DNA of 64,000 nucleotides from Mycobacterium sp. JS623 (GTDB lineage Bacteria > Actinomycetota > Actinomycetes > Mycobacteriales > Mycobacteriaceae). The notes under the pieces are model-generated. The model was given only the letters and a program-made list of their open reading frames with translations. It made no database searches and was not told where the DNA came from. The translations under genes were made by a program, and so were the position numbers. The stretch lies in assembly GCF_000328565.1 (NCBI RefSeq), contig NC_019958.1, forward strand, positions 1-64,000. The letters are read 5' to 3'. Numbering within the stretch: the stretch's first letter is position 1; the number at the start of each line of letters is the position of its first letter. Below are positions 26,016 through 34,531 of this stretch, piece after piece.

Positions 26016-27476
26016 TCAGCTCGCCAGGGGGCCGCGGATTCCCGCTCGCATTCCCGGCCGGGTGTACTTGTCGATCCAAGCCAGTCCGGCCCGGTCGAGC
26101 TGGCGGCGGGCCCGCGTCACCGCGACGTAGCCCAGCATCGCGTCGGTCTTGGGGATCTCACCGCGGCCGATGGGTTCGGCGAAGTCGTTGGCGATCGACA
26201 CTGACTCCCATTCTCGACCCTTGGACTTGTGCGCGGTGCTAACGGTTGTGTCACAGCGCTTCTCGTCGACCAGGGAGTCCACGGCCACGATGATGTCGTC
26301 CGCCCCATGCGCGTCGATCAGGTCCACGAACGGTTTGAGGTCCCGGCCGGCCTCGTCCCCTTCAACGTATTCCTGCAACGCGGCCCAGGTGGGGAACACG
26401 TACAACTCGGAGTGGCTGGTTCTGCGCCCGGATTGCAGTTCCTTGGCGGCCTCCGCTAGCCGTTTGATCTCCGTGCCACCGCCTGCCAGGGCCACCTTCT
26501 GCCCCTGGGCGAGCAACGACAGAACGTTGCGCACGGCTTCGGCGTTGGTCCGGCACAATATCGCCGTGGGTCGACTCAGCGCACCGATATGCGACCGTAT
26601 CGCCGGGTTGCCCACCAGCCGCAAGGGTGTGTCGATCTGCTGTAACCATCGGTTGGCTTCCTCGGCGATGACGTGCCCGAACCTCCACGACCGCGACAGG
26701 TAGAGCACTTCATCGGCGTCCCAACTACCCAACGCGTCGCACGCGCCGCGCCACTCATACATCGACTGATTGCTATCACCCACGGCAATGCGCTGGGCGT
26801 GCACTTGCTGGTGCACCAGCTGCGCGACAACGGGATTGGAATCCTGCGCTTCATCGAGCATCACCACGTCAACGGGCAGCACCGGTCGCGTAAGTGCCCA
26901 CATCTTCAGGTAGTGGTCGTGTTGAAACTTCAACGCACCGTCGGCGTCGTTGACGTCGGCCCACGCGCGACGCGCGTAAGGCACCACAGCGGCCGCCAAA
27001 GCTGAGTGCGCAGCCCCGAACACACCGTGTTGGTGCGGGACGTGTTCGGTGGAGATGTCGTCCTCGGCGGAGTAGCAGAATCGCGTCACCGTCTCCACGG
27101 CGATGCGCGCCATCTGTACCGGCGAGATCGTCAGCTGCGGCCCGAGATCGAGGAACGTCGTCCCCAGGAGCTCGGCGCGTCGTGAGGGAAGTTCACGAGG
27201 GCCGTTGAGTCGGTGTGCGAACCGTTTGCCGACCGCCGCGAACGCCAGGGAATGAGCTGTGCGGCAGGTGACATGGGCAGGGAAGCTCCGTCCGGCTTCC
27301 TGCGCGATCGACCGGTTGTACGCGATGTAGAGCGACCTGTCGCGGCGGGCCTGGGCGACCATTTTCAGCGTGCTGGTCTTACCCGTTCCTGCGCCGGCCT
27401 GGATGACGAGGTTGGCGCCGCGGCGGGCGGCCTCGACGATCTGAAGCTGCTCGGCAGTGGGTTTCAGTTCGGGCAT
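26016..27476 (-). CDS. UvrD/Rep-type superfamily 1 helicase
   Basis: 486 aa. All core motifs are present: Q-motif region TAEQLQIVEAA, Walker A QAGAGTGKTSTLK (K33), motif II VVMLDEAQDSN, motif III GDSNQSMYEWRG, then motifs V/VI near the C-terminus (STAHKSKGREWESV, YVAVTRARRQLDRA). An ATP-driven 3'-5' single-strand DNA translocase or helicase. Shorter than UvrD/PcrA (about 720 aa), with the 1B/2B insertions reduced, like many phage and plasmid helicases. Could serve replication, repair or defence; no partner gene tells which. Confidence 0.88.
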   Translation of the reverse strand: MPELKPTAEQLQIVEAARRGANLVIQAGAGTGKTSTLKMVAQARRDRSLYIAYNRSIAQEAGRSFPAHVTCRTAHSLAFAAVGKRFAHRLNGPRELPSRRAELLGTTFLDLGPQLTISPVQMARIAVETVTRFCYSAEDDISTEHVPHQHGVFGAAHSALAAAVVPYARRAWADVNDADGALKFQHDHYLKMWALTRPVLPVDVVMLDEAQDSNPVVAQLVHQQVHAQRIAVGDSNQSMYEWRGACDALGSWDADEVLYLSRSWRFGHVIAEEANRWLQQIDTPLRLVGNPAIRSHIGALSRPTAILCRTNAEAVRNVLSLLAQGQKVALAGGGTEIKRLAEAAKELQSGRRTSHSELYVFPTWAALQEYVEGDEAGRDLKPFVDLIDAHGADDIIVAVDSLVDEKRCDTTVSTAHKSKGREWESVSIANDFAEPIGRGEIPKTDAMLGYVAVTRARRQLDRAGLAWIDKYTRPGMRAGIRGPLAS

Positions 27477-27575
27477 GACGGGACTGTACGAGCGCCAGCC
27501 GACGAGCTGATGGATCGCCGCGGTTGATCGCCGCTTTTCTGGCTACCATGCCGGTCTCGTGCGGCCGGCGACCGT

Positions 27576-28115
27576 TCAGCGGGTGTACCGGCCGGCGGCG
27601 AGCAGGGGCTGACCACCCGGATCCAGAAATGACGCCTTCACCGACGCGAGGTCCCAACGCAGTAGATGCGACAACGGCACCAGCTTGACCAGCCCTTCGA
27701 CACCGGCGCCGGCGCCGGCCAACGGACCGTGGCCGCTGCGCACCAGCGTCAGCGATCCCGGCCGCGACGTCGTCAGCTCGAATCCCTCGGCGAGCTGGTC
27801 AGCCGACCAGGGCAGTTCGAGAAACGGCAGCGCCAGCGTGTCGCGGACGTCGTCGCCCAGAACGCCCATCAGGAATGTCTCGAGCACCGGTACCGTCGCC
27901 GCATACATCACGACCTCGTCGGAGTCGGTCGCGCCGGGCAGGTACTCCGACAGGCGAAGGCGATCGCGGCGCCACTCGATCATGTACCGCGTCCCCTCCC
28001 CGGACACCGGAACCAACCGCGCCGAAGCGGCGTCGACCTCGCATCGGTAACCTGCAACCTTCGCCCACGCCAGGCATTCATTCCCCAGCTGCGGCGGTTC
28101 GAGCTGCACGCTCAT
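27576..28115 (-). CDS. possible Imm61-like immunity protein
   Basis: 179 aa from ATG 28115. Layout: N-terminal CLAWAKVAGYRCEVD helix, RYMIEWRRDRLRLSEY strands, VLETFLMGVLGDDVR, and C-terminal VPLSHLLRWDLASVKASFLD followed by a PGGQPLL end. This order matches my recollection of mycobacterial Imm61-type immunity proteins that protect against polymorphic toxins. No toxin gene is adjacent, so it would be an orphan. The family call is from memory and could be wrong. Confidence 0.55.
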   Translation of the reverse strand: MSVQLEPPQLGNECLAWAKVAGYRCEVDAASARLVPVSGEGTRYMIEWRRDRLRLSEYLPGATDSDEVVMYAATVPVLETFLMGVLGDDVRDTLALPFLELPWSADQLAEGFELTTSRPGSLTLVRSGHGPLAGAGAGVEGLVKLVPLSHLLRWDLASVKASFLDPGGQPLLAAGRYTR

Positions 28116-28402
28116 GAAAGGCTCACCGCGACACCGCGCGTCGACATGCAAGGCGCCCTACACACGCGTCGTACGGTACTGGCCGTTGGCCACGGTCGGT
28201 GACCGCCCTACCCGCCTGACGCCGACGGCAGCCAACCCCACGACCTGGCGGTCAGCGTCGACACTGAGGAGCAGTTGGGCGCGGCACTGGAGGACCTGCG
28301 ACGCGTGTCGTCAGCCAAGCCCCCTCCGGCTCCCGCGCCGGACTGGGTGGGCAGCTCCTCCCAACGGAGGGGCTGCCAGTGTTCGAGGCCTGCTGGCGCG
28401 GG

Positions 28403-28717
28403 TCAGTCGCGCGCCCCATCGATCGGACCGGCAGCGGCCATGCCAGCGCGCGTGACGGTGCGCTCTGGAATGAGGTGCCCGTTGGGGCCCACGGTATAGC
28501 CGTCCGGTGGTGGAAGAGGCAAAGGCACGATGGTTCCGCCGGTGGCGCTAGCGTATTGGTTGGCTTCGGCTTCCTCGGTAGCGGTGAAGACGCGGATCAC
28601 CTCGGGCCGGCCCGGGACCTTCACCATCAGGGTGAAGTCGGACACCTGAGCGTTGTCGCTCCGCTTCCGTGGCTTCTGCATGACGTGGTGCGGGGTCGAT
28701 TCTCCGGGCTCGCTCAC
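28403..28717 (-). CDS. hypothetical protein, 104 aa
   Basis: Likely GTG 28717. Contains FTLMVKVPGRPEVIRVFTAT then a Pro-rich loop PLPLPPPDGYTVGPNGHLIP. Last gene of the run 29372 to 28403. A + strand frame opposite also looks faintly coding. Function unknown. Confidence 0.5.
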   Translation of the reverse strand: MSEPGESTPHHVMQKPRKRSDNAQVSDFTLMVKVPGRPEVIRVFTATEEAEANQYASATGGTIVPLPLPPPDGYTVGPNGHLIPERTVTRAGMAAAGPIDGARD

Positions 28718-28846
28718 TCGGCCATTGTCCTGCCGGGCACCGACAAGGCGTGTGACCACTCACTGAGCAGACACCCGCGACCTGGTCTGCCGCTAGGTGG
28801 CTCCGACTCCACGCCCGATTCAAGGCTGAGGTGTGCCGACGTGCAC

Positions 28847-29128
28847 TCAGCTTCTGTGGACGTTGTAGGAGTGGTGGGTGCCGTCGGCTTCGACGACGAG
28901 CAGCCGCAGCCCGTCGACGGAGGCCTGCCCGCCACGGCCGGTGACGACGTCGGCCAATCGGTCCAGCTGGCGTTGTGCGTCGCGTTCCGTGTAGTGAGCA
29001 GTCAGCGGTTCACCGGTGCCTACGGGGTCTCCGTGGCCGGGGTGCCGGCGTACTTCGAACCTGTCGCTGTAGCCAACGCTCTCCCCCAGGTCCGGCGGAT
29101 CGTTGTCGGGGCCCAGGATGTCACCCAC
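28847..29128 (-). CDS. hypothetical protein, 93 aa
   Basis: ATG 29128 overlaps the end of the upstream gene by 8 nt. Begins MGDILGPDNDPPDLGESVGY; a basic middle with YTERDAQRQLDRLADVVTGR and a beta end. Function unknown. Confidence 0.6.
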   Translation of the reverse strand: MGDILGPDNDPPDLGESVGYSDRFEVRRHPGHGDPVGTGEPLTAHYTERDAQRQLDRLADVVTGRGGQASVDGLRLLVVEADGTHHSYNVHRS

Positions 29129-29372
29129 TGCACTGCTCCGCGTGGGCCCCGTTGGCCGCCGAGTCGGACGGCAGGCGCAGGTGCCGGTCGTCGGTCTGGA
29201 CGATCACGCCGCGTCGAATCAGCGTCCCGACGCCGGCGTCCGCGGAGCTGCGGGAGAAACCTCGGGCAGCCAGTTCCCTCAAGACTGTGCCCAGCGGCAC
29301 ACCGCGGACGCCGAGCAGTCCCACGATCGCGGTCTCTGCATCGTCGGCGACGGTATTGGTAGGTGCTGTCAT
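29121..29372 (-). CDS. small winged-helix-like protein, 83 aa
   Basis: ATG 29372. VLRELAARGFSRSSADAGVG then LIRRGVIVQTDDRHLRLPSD has the helix, recognition helix and wing arrangement of a small winged-helix DNA-binding domain. Overlaps the next gene. Regulatory role inferred. Confidence 0.6.
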   Translation of the reverse strand: MTAPTNTVADDAETAIVGLLGVRGVPLGTVLRELAARGFSRSSADAGVGTLIRRGVIVQTDDRHLRLPSDSAANGAHAEQCSG

Positions 29373-29573
29373 CGTCGTCTCCTCCCGAGTCTGTCGGCAC
29401 GCTCAAGCACCGAACACGCGCATCGTGCACTGACTAGGCGCGCCGCCGTGCGAAGGTCACCGTGTCGGAGCCACTTTCTTCGAACGGCGATCGGAACCGT
29501 CCGGCGGCCGATGGATTCCGGAGGGCCCATAATTGGCTTGCTCCCCATCGTTGTCGTGCAGCACCGTGGTCGG

Positions 29574-30329
29574 ATGCCGCCGAACCCGTTGCTATCTCCA
29601 GAGCCAACGGCGGTAGTACTTGCCGGCGACTGGGACGCCAACATCGGCCGCGCAATCGAGGTCGTCCAGCTGGCCGGCAGCCGGGGTATCCGTGTGGTCC
29701 TGCAACTGGGCGACTTCGGCTTTGCCGTCGAAAGTGGCTGGGGTGATGCGTTTCTCGCTGCCTTGTCGCGACAATGCGTTCAAGAAGACGTCGATGTCTT
29801 CTTCGTTGACGGCAATCACGAGGACTTCCCCGAGCTGCTCCGCCTCCCAATCGACCGCGAGACGGGCCTACGACGGGTCGCCCCACGGGTCTATCACTTG
29901 CCGCGGGCACTGCGCTGGGTGTGGCACGGTGCCACCTGGATGGCGCTGGGGGGCGCGCATTCGATGGATCGGCGTGAACGCCGCGAAGGGGTCGCGTGGT
30001 GGCCCGACGAGCATCTGAGCGACGCCGACGTAGCGCGAGCGGTGGGGGCGGGTCCCGTGGACGCGATCATCGCCCACGACGCACCCGATGGCGTCGACAT
30101 CCCGGGCCTGTGGCCTGCGGGCTCCGTGCCCGCCTCTGAGGCTGCCGCCGCGCAACGGCATCGTCAGCACGTCGGTCATGTCGTCGAGCAGACGCAGCCG
30201 GCGGTGTTGTTCCATGGTCATTACCACGTGCGTTACGCCGCTGTGCGCGGGCACACGAAGGTGGTCGGCCTCGCCGATGACAGCGCCCCTCTTCGGGATC
30301 ACTGCAGCGTTCTGGATCTGATGCGCTGA
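29574..30329 (+). CDS. calcineurin-like metallophosphoesterase
   Basis: 251 aa from ATG 29574; upstream GTG starts are possible. Motifs in order: VVLAGDWDANIG (degenerate first motif), VLQLGDFGF, FVDGNHEDFP, IIAHDAPDG and LFHGHYHVRY. Resembles phage and plasmid phosphoesterases of the calcineurin fold; metal-dependent phosphatase or nuclease. A second copy of the family, only distantly similar to 10506-11162. Isolated + strand gene between minus-strand runs. Confidence 0.82.
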   Translation: MPPNPLLSPEPTAVVLAGDWDANIGRAIEVVQLAGSRGIRVVLQLGDFGFAVESGWGDAFLAALSRQCVQEDVDVFFVDGNHEDFPELLRLPIDRETGLRRVAPRVYHLPRALRWVWHGATWMALGGAHSMDRRERREGVAWWPDEHLSDADVARAVGAGPVDAIIAHDAPDGVDIPGLWPAGSVPASEAAAAQRHRQHVGHVVEQTQPAVLFHGHYHVRYAAVRGHTKVVGLADDSAPLRDHCSVLDLMR

Positions 30330-30376
30330 GCGGGTGCCGGCCACGACAAAGACACGACCGGCGCCACGATCGATCG

Positions 30377-30964
30377 TCACGCGCAAGCCGGATACCGCGG
30401 TAGCGGCAGTGGCAACGTCGATGGGTGGCGGATGGGCAACTTCATCCGCCGCGCAGCGGCGCGCCTGAGTGCTGACGGCAGGATCGCAGCCAGAACGCGG
30501 GCGTCGTCGAGCGCGTCGTGCGGACGGGCCTGCGGGACGTTCCAGTAGGCGGCCAGGGAAGCGAGGCTGAGGCTGTCGAGTCCGAGGTCGAGCAGGCCGG
30601 CGAGTTCGAGGCTGCATAGCACCTCAGCGACGGGCAACGTGGCACCGCAGCGGTGGCTTTCTGCGGCCAAGAACCCGTAGTCGAACGCGGCATTGTGGGC
30701 GACCAGGATGCGACCGTTCATCAACGACGCGAGCCGGGCGGCAACGTCGGCGTATCGCGGCTGACCAGCCAGCATGGCCGCGGTCAGGCCGTGTACATGC
30801 GTCGGGCCAGGATCGACCCCGGGATCGAGCAGCGTGTACGTCGAATGCTCGACGACGCACGTTGGACTGAGTGTCAGGGCGGCCACGCTGAGTATGCGTG
30901 CGCTGGCGGGATCAAAGCCCGAAGTCTCGACGTCGATGACAACCAAGCCCCGGTTGATGTTCAT
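30377..30964 (-). CDS. DEDDh 3'-5' exonuclease (DnaQ/epsilon-like)
   Basis: 195 aa. The four acidic residues and the His of the DEDDh exonuclease fold are present: D11 and E13 (VIDVETSGFDP), D95 (HNAAFDYGFL), and H149/D154 (HDALDDARVL). Cleaves nucleotides from 3' ends with two metal ions. Small stand-alone version, as in phages and plasmids, compatible with proofreading or RNA/DNA trimming. Convergent with the metallophosphoesterase gene at 29574. Confidence 0.87.
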   Translation of the reverse strand: MNINRGLVVIDVETSGFDPASARILSVAALTLSPTCVVEHSTYTLLDPGVDPGPTHVHGLTAAMLAGQPRYADVAARLASLMNGRILVAHNAAFDYGFLAAESHRCGATLPVAEVLCSLELAGLLDLGLDSLSLASLAAYWNVPQARPHDALDDARVLAAILPSALRRAAARRMKLPIRHPSTLPLPLPRYPACA

Positions 30965-31081
30965 GCAACCAGCATCGCCCTGGGCACCGACAGACGGACA
31001 ACGCTCCTCGTTGCTGCACTGCGTCCTGAGAGCCCGCCGTGCTGCTCGCAGCGGGGTGATTCTCCCTGCTTCAGCGGTGCT

Positions 31082-31234
31082 TCAATAGACGGTCGACACT
31101 TCGTTGTTGTGGTGCACCGCGACGATGCTGATCTCCTCAGCATCGGTTAGTTCTGGATGGTTTTGCACGACGTGGGCGGCTGCCACGGCGTTGGGGCGTT
31201 CGTCTTCGGAGTCGATGAAGATTTCAATTCGCAT
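31082..31234 (-). CDS. small acidic hypothetical protein, 50 aa
   Basis: ATG 31234 with GAAAGCGAG upstream. Begins MRIEIFIDSEDERPNAVAAA, ends VAVHHNNEVSTVY; a strand-helix-strand mini-protein. Function unknown. Confidence 0.6.
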   Translation of the reverse strand: MRIEIFIDSEDERPNAVAAAHVVQNHPELTDAEEISIVAVHHNNEVSTVY

Positions 31235-31325
31235 GATTCGAGCTCGCTTTCGATAGTTCGGCTAGTGCCTGTGGGGGGCAACCGGTTTCACAGCAGGTTG
31301 GGTGAGGTCGTCGCGCTGGCCGTGA

Positions 31326-31478
31326 TCAGCAGTTGTCCCAGTTGTCGACGACGCGGCGGGCGGCGGCTATCAGGTCCCTTAAAGCGTCACCGATGTCGGC
31401 GTGCCCTCCATCTTGCACACGTTCGGCGTATTCCAACGAGGCGTCCAAGTCATGGACGGCGTCTGCTAGAGCGCTCAT
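31326..31478 (-). CDS. small helical hypothetical protein, 50 aa
   Basis: ATG 31478 with GGGGAG 6 nt upstream. Begins MSALADAVHDLDASLEYAER and ends RRVVDNWDNC; two amphipathic helices. The open frame runs further upstream but without a comparable start. Function unknown. Confidence 0.6.
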   Translation of the reverse strand: MSALADAVHDLDASLEYAERVQDGGHADIGDALRDLIAAARRVVDNWDNC

Positions 31479-31542
31479 CTGTTTCTCCCCGCTTTCTCTG
31501 CTACTCAACGGTTTTGGGTCAACGCACTTCAGGTGTAGACGC

Positions 31543-31938
31543 TCACGGCCAGGAGCCGAGGTCGGTGTAGTCGGTTTCGTCGAGATCCCATGCCTGCCCA
31601 TCGGTATCGAGCACCCAGTCGTGGCCGCAAGCTGGGCATCGGAAAGCGGTGAGGATGAGCGCGAGGCGGCGCGTATTCCGCTGCAGCGCAGCAGTAACCG
31701 AAGGAGCGTGTTCTGCTGAATCCGAGTCGGCGTCCGCCCACGCTCGGCCTATACTCATTGCGGGTAGGGACGTGCCCGCGCACTGTGTGCAAGGATGCAC
31801 CGATCGTGCGCTTCGCCCACATATTCTGATCCCCTGGGTTGGTGACCACGCGCCCCATTCGACAGCCAAGCCGTCCCACCGAGGTGGGAGGTCATGGGTG
31901 CGCGGCCAGAGGTCGAAACCGAGTTGCTCACCGGCCAT
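31543..31938 (-). CDS. zinc-ribbon-like hypothetical protein, 131 aa
   Basis: ATG 31938. Two CxxC pairs: C50/C53 (HPCTQCAG) and C101/C104 (FRCPACGHDW), separated by an Ala/Ser-rich stretch, suggest a zinc-binding fold. N-terminus is Trp-rich (WDGLAVEWGAWSP), C-terminus very acidic (DLDETDYTDLGSWP). Function unknown. Confidence 0.62.
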   Translation of the reverse strand: MAGEQLGFDLWPRTHDLPPRWDGLAVEWGAWSPTQGIRICGRSARSVHPCTQCAGTSLPAMSIGRAWADADSDSAEHAPSVTAALQRNTRRLALILTAFRCPACGHDWVLDTDGQAWDLDETDYTDLGSWP

Positions 31939-31974
31939 TTCGCCGCCTTTGATGGCCTTGTTGTCGTCCGATTG

Positions 31975-32289
31975 TCACGGCCGGGTCAGGCGGTAGCCCA
32001 GTGATTCGGCCCATTGCTTCAGTAGGGCGGCCGCGCCGTCCTCGGTGTGGTGCGGACCGGCGTAGGTGCCGGTGTAGACCTTCGTGGAGTAGTTTCCACC
32101 CACCGCGATGAGAACCACGGCGTCGGCATGATCGGCGGCGTGGACCGTGGCAACGTTGGCGTGCCTTCCCACGGCGATCTCGCCGCCGGTGGCCATCCGG
32201 CTCTTGACGGCCATGACGAATTCTTCTGCATGCATTCCGATCTCGGCCAGTCCATCGTTTCGGATGACCACGGTTGTGTTGAAGCCCAT
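31975..32289 (-). CDS. hypothetical protein, 104 aa
   Basis: ATG 32289. Begins MGFNTTVVIRNDGLAEIGMH; alternating strands and helices with VGRHANVATVHAADHADAVV (His-rich centre) and a C-terminal helix with LLKQWAESLGYRL. A common type of small phage/plasmid protein. Function unknown. Confidence 0.63.
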   Translation of the reverse strand: MGFNTTVVIRNDGLAEIGMHAEEFVMAVKSRMATGGEIAVGRHANVATVHAADHADAVVLIAVGGNYSTKVYTGTYAGPHHTEDGAAALLKQWAESLGYRLTRP

Positions 32290-32346
32290 GATGGCGGTCC
32301 TGTTCCTTTCATTCCGGTCGAGACTGACGCCGTGCGCCCGATGTCC

Positions 32347-32451
32347 CTAGTCGCCAACGTCGATGCCGGCGGAATCGACGTGTCCGCCGGCCGCTGGTCG
32401 CTGGTGGGTCGCGACGTTCACGGGGTGATTACTCCAGGCGGGGGTGACCAT
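32347..32451 (-). CDS. possible mini-protein, 34 aa
   Basis: ATG 32451 lies 7 nt after the stop of the 55-aa gene upstream with AAGG between them. Translation MVTPAWSNHPVNVATHQRPA is not obviously structured. Weak call based only on operon position. Confidence 0.25.
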   Translation of the reverse strand: MVTPAWSNHPVNVATHQRPAAGGHVDSAGIDVGD

Positions 32452-32458
32452 GTGGCCT

Positions 32459-32626
32459 TCAGTTGTCGAGGACATCGATGGCGTTGATCACGGCACGCAG
32501 GCTCCGCCTCAAGGCCCGGCGTTCGCCCGCGAGCATCGTCTCCAGCAGTGTGTCTACGCCGTCTTCATCCTCGGCTAATGCCGCTTCCACGACGTTGAGC
32601 TCCACGAACTTGTTCTCATAGCCCAT
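32459..32626 (-). CDS. small acidic helical protein, 55 aa
   Basis: ATG 32626, no strong ribosome site. Begins MGYENKFVELNVVEAALAED and ends RAVINAIDVLDN; acidic helix then basic helix (GERRALRRSLR). Codon use fits a real gene. Function unknown. Confidence 0.52.
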   Translation of the reverse strand: MGYENKFVELNVVEAALAEDEDGVDTLLETMLAGERRALRRSLRAVINAIDVLDN

Positions 32627-32688
32627 CGTCAACACGCTGCCCGGATCCGGCTATCTTGCAACGGATTTGCGAACCTCATGGTGTGCAC

Positions 32689-33006
32689 TCAGCCGGCGTG
32701 CGTGTATGACGCCTCGACTTCGTCGACGCGCTCTGCGAATCCCTGTTGTCGGGCCAGGCGTGCGACGACGTTCCACACGCTCTCTGGTTCCTCGAAGCGC
32801 TGTCCGGTCAACGCGTATCCGATGTCCTCGACCGTCCTGCAGAGACCGAGCACGCTGCTCATTCCCACGCTGTTCTCGTATGCGTAGTAGAGGGCCCACG
32901 CTTGGATGGCCGCTTGGTCGCCGACAGCGATTGCCTGGTCGAGAGTCCCGTCGGGCCGCGGTGGCGGCAGTCCCACCCCAGCCGGTGCGCTGCGTGTCGT
33001 CGTCAT
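32689..33006 (-). CDS. hypothetical protein, 105 aa
   Basis: AGGAGG 6 nt before ATG 33006. Begins MTTTRSAPAGVGLPPPRPDG, then an all-helical body (AIQAWALYYAYENSVGMSSV) ending VDEVEASYTHAG. Its start overlaps the stop of the 41-aa gene upstream. Function unknown. Confidence 0.62.
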   Translation of the reverse strand: MTTTRSAPAGVGLPPPRPDGTLDQAIAVGDQAAIQAWALYYAYENSVGMSSVLGLCRTVEDIGYALTGQRFEEPESVWNVVARLARQQGFAERVDEVEASYTHAG

Positions 33007-33128
33007 CGTGAGCCTCCTGAGAATCGCCGGCAATATCTTTGGCGATTCACATCGTGTTGCATCACGAGCCGGTGCGGGTGTAGCCGGTAGGTGTCGTATC
33101 GAACTTTCTGTCGCGCCGACTCGCTCAT
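33003..33128 (-). CDS. small basic protein, 41 aa
   Basis: Frame from ATG 33128; its TGA overlaps the ATG of the next gene (ATGA). Begins MSESARQKVRYDTYRLHPHR; Arg/His-rich. Its last codons contain the ribosome site of the following gene, so it may act mainly in translational coupling. Moderate support. Confidence 0.42.
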   Translation of the reverse strand: MSESARQKVRYDTYRLHPHRLVMQHDVNRQRYCRRFSGGSR

Positions 33129-33154
33129 CTCGGCACGACGGTCGGCATGCTGGC

Positions 33155-33394
33155 TTAGTGCCGCGGAACAGACGGCTCGTCCCGTCGCGGCCGTCCGCGA
33201 GGGTTGGGGTCGGGCCAGTAGGGTTCGACAACTGCCAAGACCTGTTCGGGGTGTGTACGCAAGGCGGTGAGGCACGCGACAATGAAGGCGCGCAGTTCGA
33301 GGCCGCGGCCCGCGAGTGTGTGTCGAGCGTCGGCTTTGAGCCCTGAGGGGACGCGGACGGTCATCGCCGGGTCTTTGTGTTGGCTGCCGCTCAT
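33155..33394 (-). CDS. small RHH-like DNA-binding protein, 79 aa
   Basis: ATG 33394. MTVRVPSGLKADARHTLAG followed by LRAFIVACLTALRTHPEQVL has the strand-helix-helix plan of ribbon-helix-helix proteins; the C-terminal tail is basic (NPRGRPRRDE). Likely a small regulator. A TGGCTTGCCACT motif (33413-33424) lies just upstream and recurs before the cytosine methyltransferase gene, so it may be its operator. Confidence 0.6.
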   Translation of the reverse strand: MSGSQHKDPAMTVRVPSGLKADARHTLAGRGLELRAFIVACLTALRTHPEQVLAVVEPYWPDPNPRGRPRRDEPSVPRH

Positions 33395-33412
33395 CTGCCC
33401 ATCGTAGATTTA

Positions 33413-33424
33413 TGGCTTGCCACT
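33413..33424. promoter_or_regulatory. shared operator-like motif, copy 1
   Basis: TGGCTTGCCACT, half-extended version of the perfect dyad at 41495-41510; 18 bp upstream of the RHH-like gene start. Confidence 0.4.
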
Positions 33425-33457
33425 AACAAGCGTCCATCGCCTGCGCTGCCTGTGCTC

Positions 33458-33667
33458 TCAGTCGCCGACCTGATACGCGTAGCGCCCCGGATCGCACTCG
33501 CTCCACCGGCCCACCTCGAATCCGTGATCGGCCACCAGGCACGCCGCGGCCGGGCCGAGCACCCGCTCCGCGCGCCCTTCAATGCGCGCAAGTAGCGATC
33601 CGTCGGGCACCCGGGTCAACGCCCAGACGTTCCCGCTCTCGTTCACCAATTCAGCCACCGTAACCAT
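33458..33667 (-). CDS. small hypothetical protein, 69 aa
   Basis: Starts at the ATG that overlaps the upstream stop (TGATG). Begins MVTVAELVNESGNVWALTRV; strand-rich, Trp-containing, ends YAYQVGD. Function unknown. Confidence 0.58.
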   Translation of the reverse strand: MVTVAELVNESGNVWALTRVPDGSLLARIEGRAERVLGPAAACLVADHGFEVGRWSECDPGRYAYQVGD

Positions 33668-34005
33668 CAGCGGAGCCCGTCCTGCTCACGGCTTGGGCAG
33701 GCGGCCCCAAGGTGGGGGCAGGAGTCCGCCATTGCGGGTGAACCCATTGGTTCGTTGCACTGCGGTGCACACCGCCTACGGTGCCCGGCACCCATCGCCA
33801 ATTCCGTTGCTCGTCGGCACCGGATGGCGGCTGTTGTGCACAGCGCTATCACCGATATCGGCAACGCCATGGCGGTCAGCGGCCCACCATGTCGAACGTG
33901 CCACGCCATCAGCGTCGCCGAGAGACCGACGGCCACCGCCGACGCCGCCCCGGCCCGCCATGGCCTCCGCGCGCCGATCAAGTTCCCGCGCAGCCGTCGT
34001 TCCAT
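33667..34005 (-). CDS. small membrane protein, 112 aa
   Basis: ATG 34005 with GAGGGGG 7 nt upstream. Basic N-terminus, then two membrane segments about residues 19-33 (ASAVAVGLSATLMAW) and 41-56 (PLTAMALPISVIALCTTAAI), and a Cys-rich cytoplasmic or exported tail (HRRRCAPQCNEPMG). Translationally coupled to the 69-aa gene. Function unknown. Confidence 0.55.
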   Translation of the reverse strand: MERRLRGNLIGARRPWRAGAASAVAVGLSATLMAWHVRHGGPLTAMALPISVIALCTTAAIRCRRATELAMGAGHRRRCAPQCNEPMGSPAMADSCPHLGAACPSREQDGLR

Positions 34006-34156
34006 GAGCCCACCCCCTCGTCTGATCGCGCCGACCAGACGCGCCCCGGCAGGATCACCCGACCCAGCCTTGCCAGCCGGCACCGACACAAGAACGAGTC
34101 GCTTTTCCCACGGGACACGTGGCGGTCGCCCCCAACTCGGCGGGCAGGCGCGCGGG

Positions 34157-34531
34157 TTAGACGCTCCAGACTCGCAGCTGGGCGGCGATAGCCGGCACGT
34201 CGGCCACCTGGCCGGCAGCCACGGCAACCACGAAGGAAAACCGATCCTCGACCGTGGCCGTGACGTGCACTCCGTTCAGTACGAGAAACGTTCGACATGC
34301 GGTCCAACACAACCTCTTGTTGCCGTCCGCGAGAGGGTGATTCTTGGCCAGCGAATGCATCAGCGCCGCAGCCTTGGAGTACAGGTCGGGGTAGGCGTCG
34401 GCACCGAACACCGTTGCGTGGAGCCGCCCCAGAGCAGACTCGAGAAGATCGTCGTCACGCACAGCAAGGGCATCACCGACGGCGCGGAGCGCAACCAGGC
34501 GGAGGTCGTCGAGGTCGAGGTACTCGGTCAC
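34157..34531 (-). CDS. doc: Doc-type (Fic-fold) toxin
   Basis: 124 aa from GTG 34531. The Fic/Doc signature HPLADGNKR (H65 to R73) is complete, preceded by LMHSLAKN, as in death-on-curing proteins, which phosphorylate elongation factor Tu and stop translation. Length matches Doc (about 126 aa). The start overlaps the stop of the small upstream gene, the usual antitoxin-toxin order. A plasmid-maintenance role follows from the family. Confidence 0.88.
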   Translation of the reverse strand: MTEYLDLDDLRLVALRAVGDALAVRDDDLLESALGRLHATVFGADAYPDLYSKAAALMHSLAKNHPLADGNKRLCWTACRTFLVLNGVHVTATVEDRFSFVVAVAAGQVADVPAIAAQLRVWSV

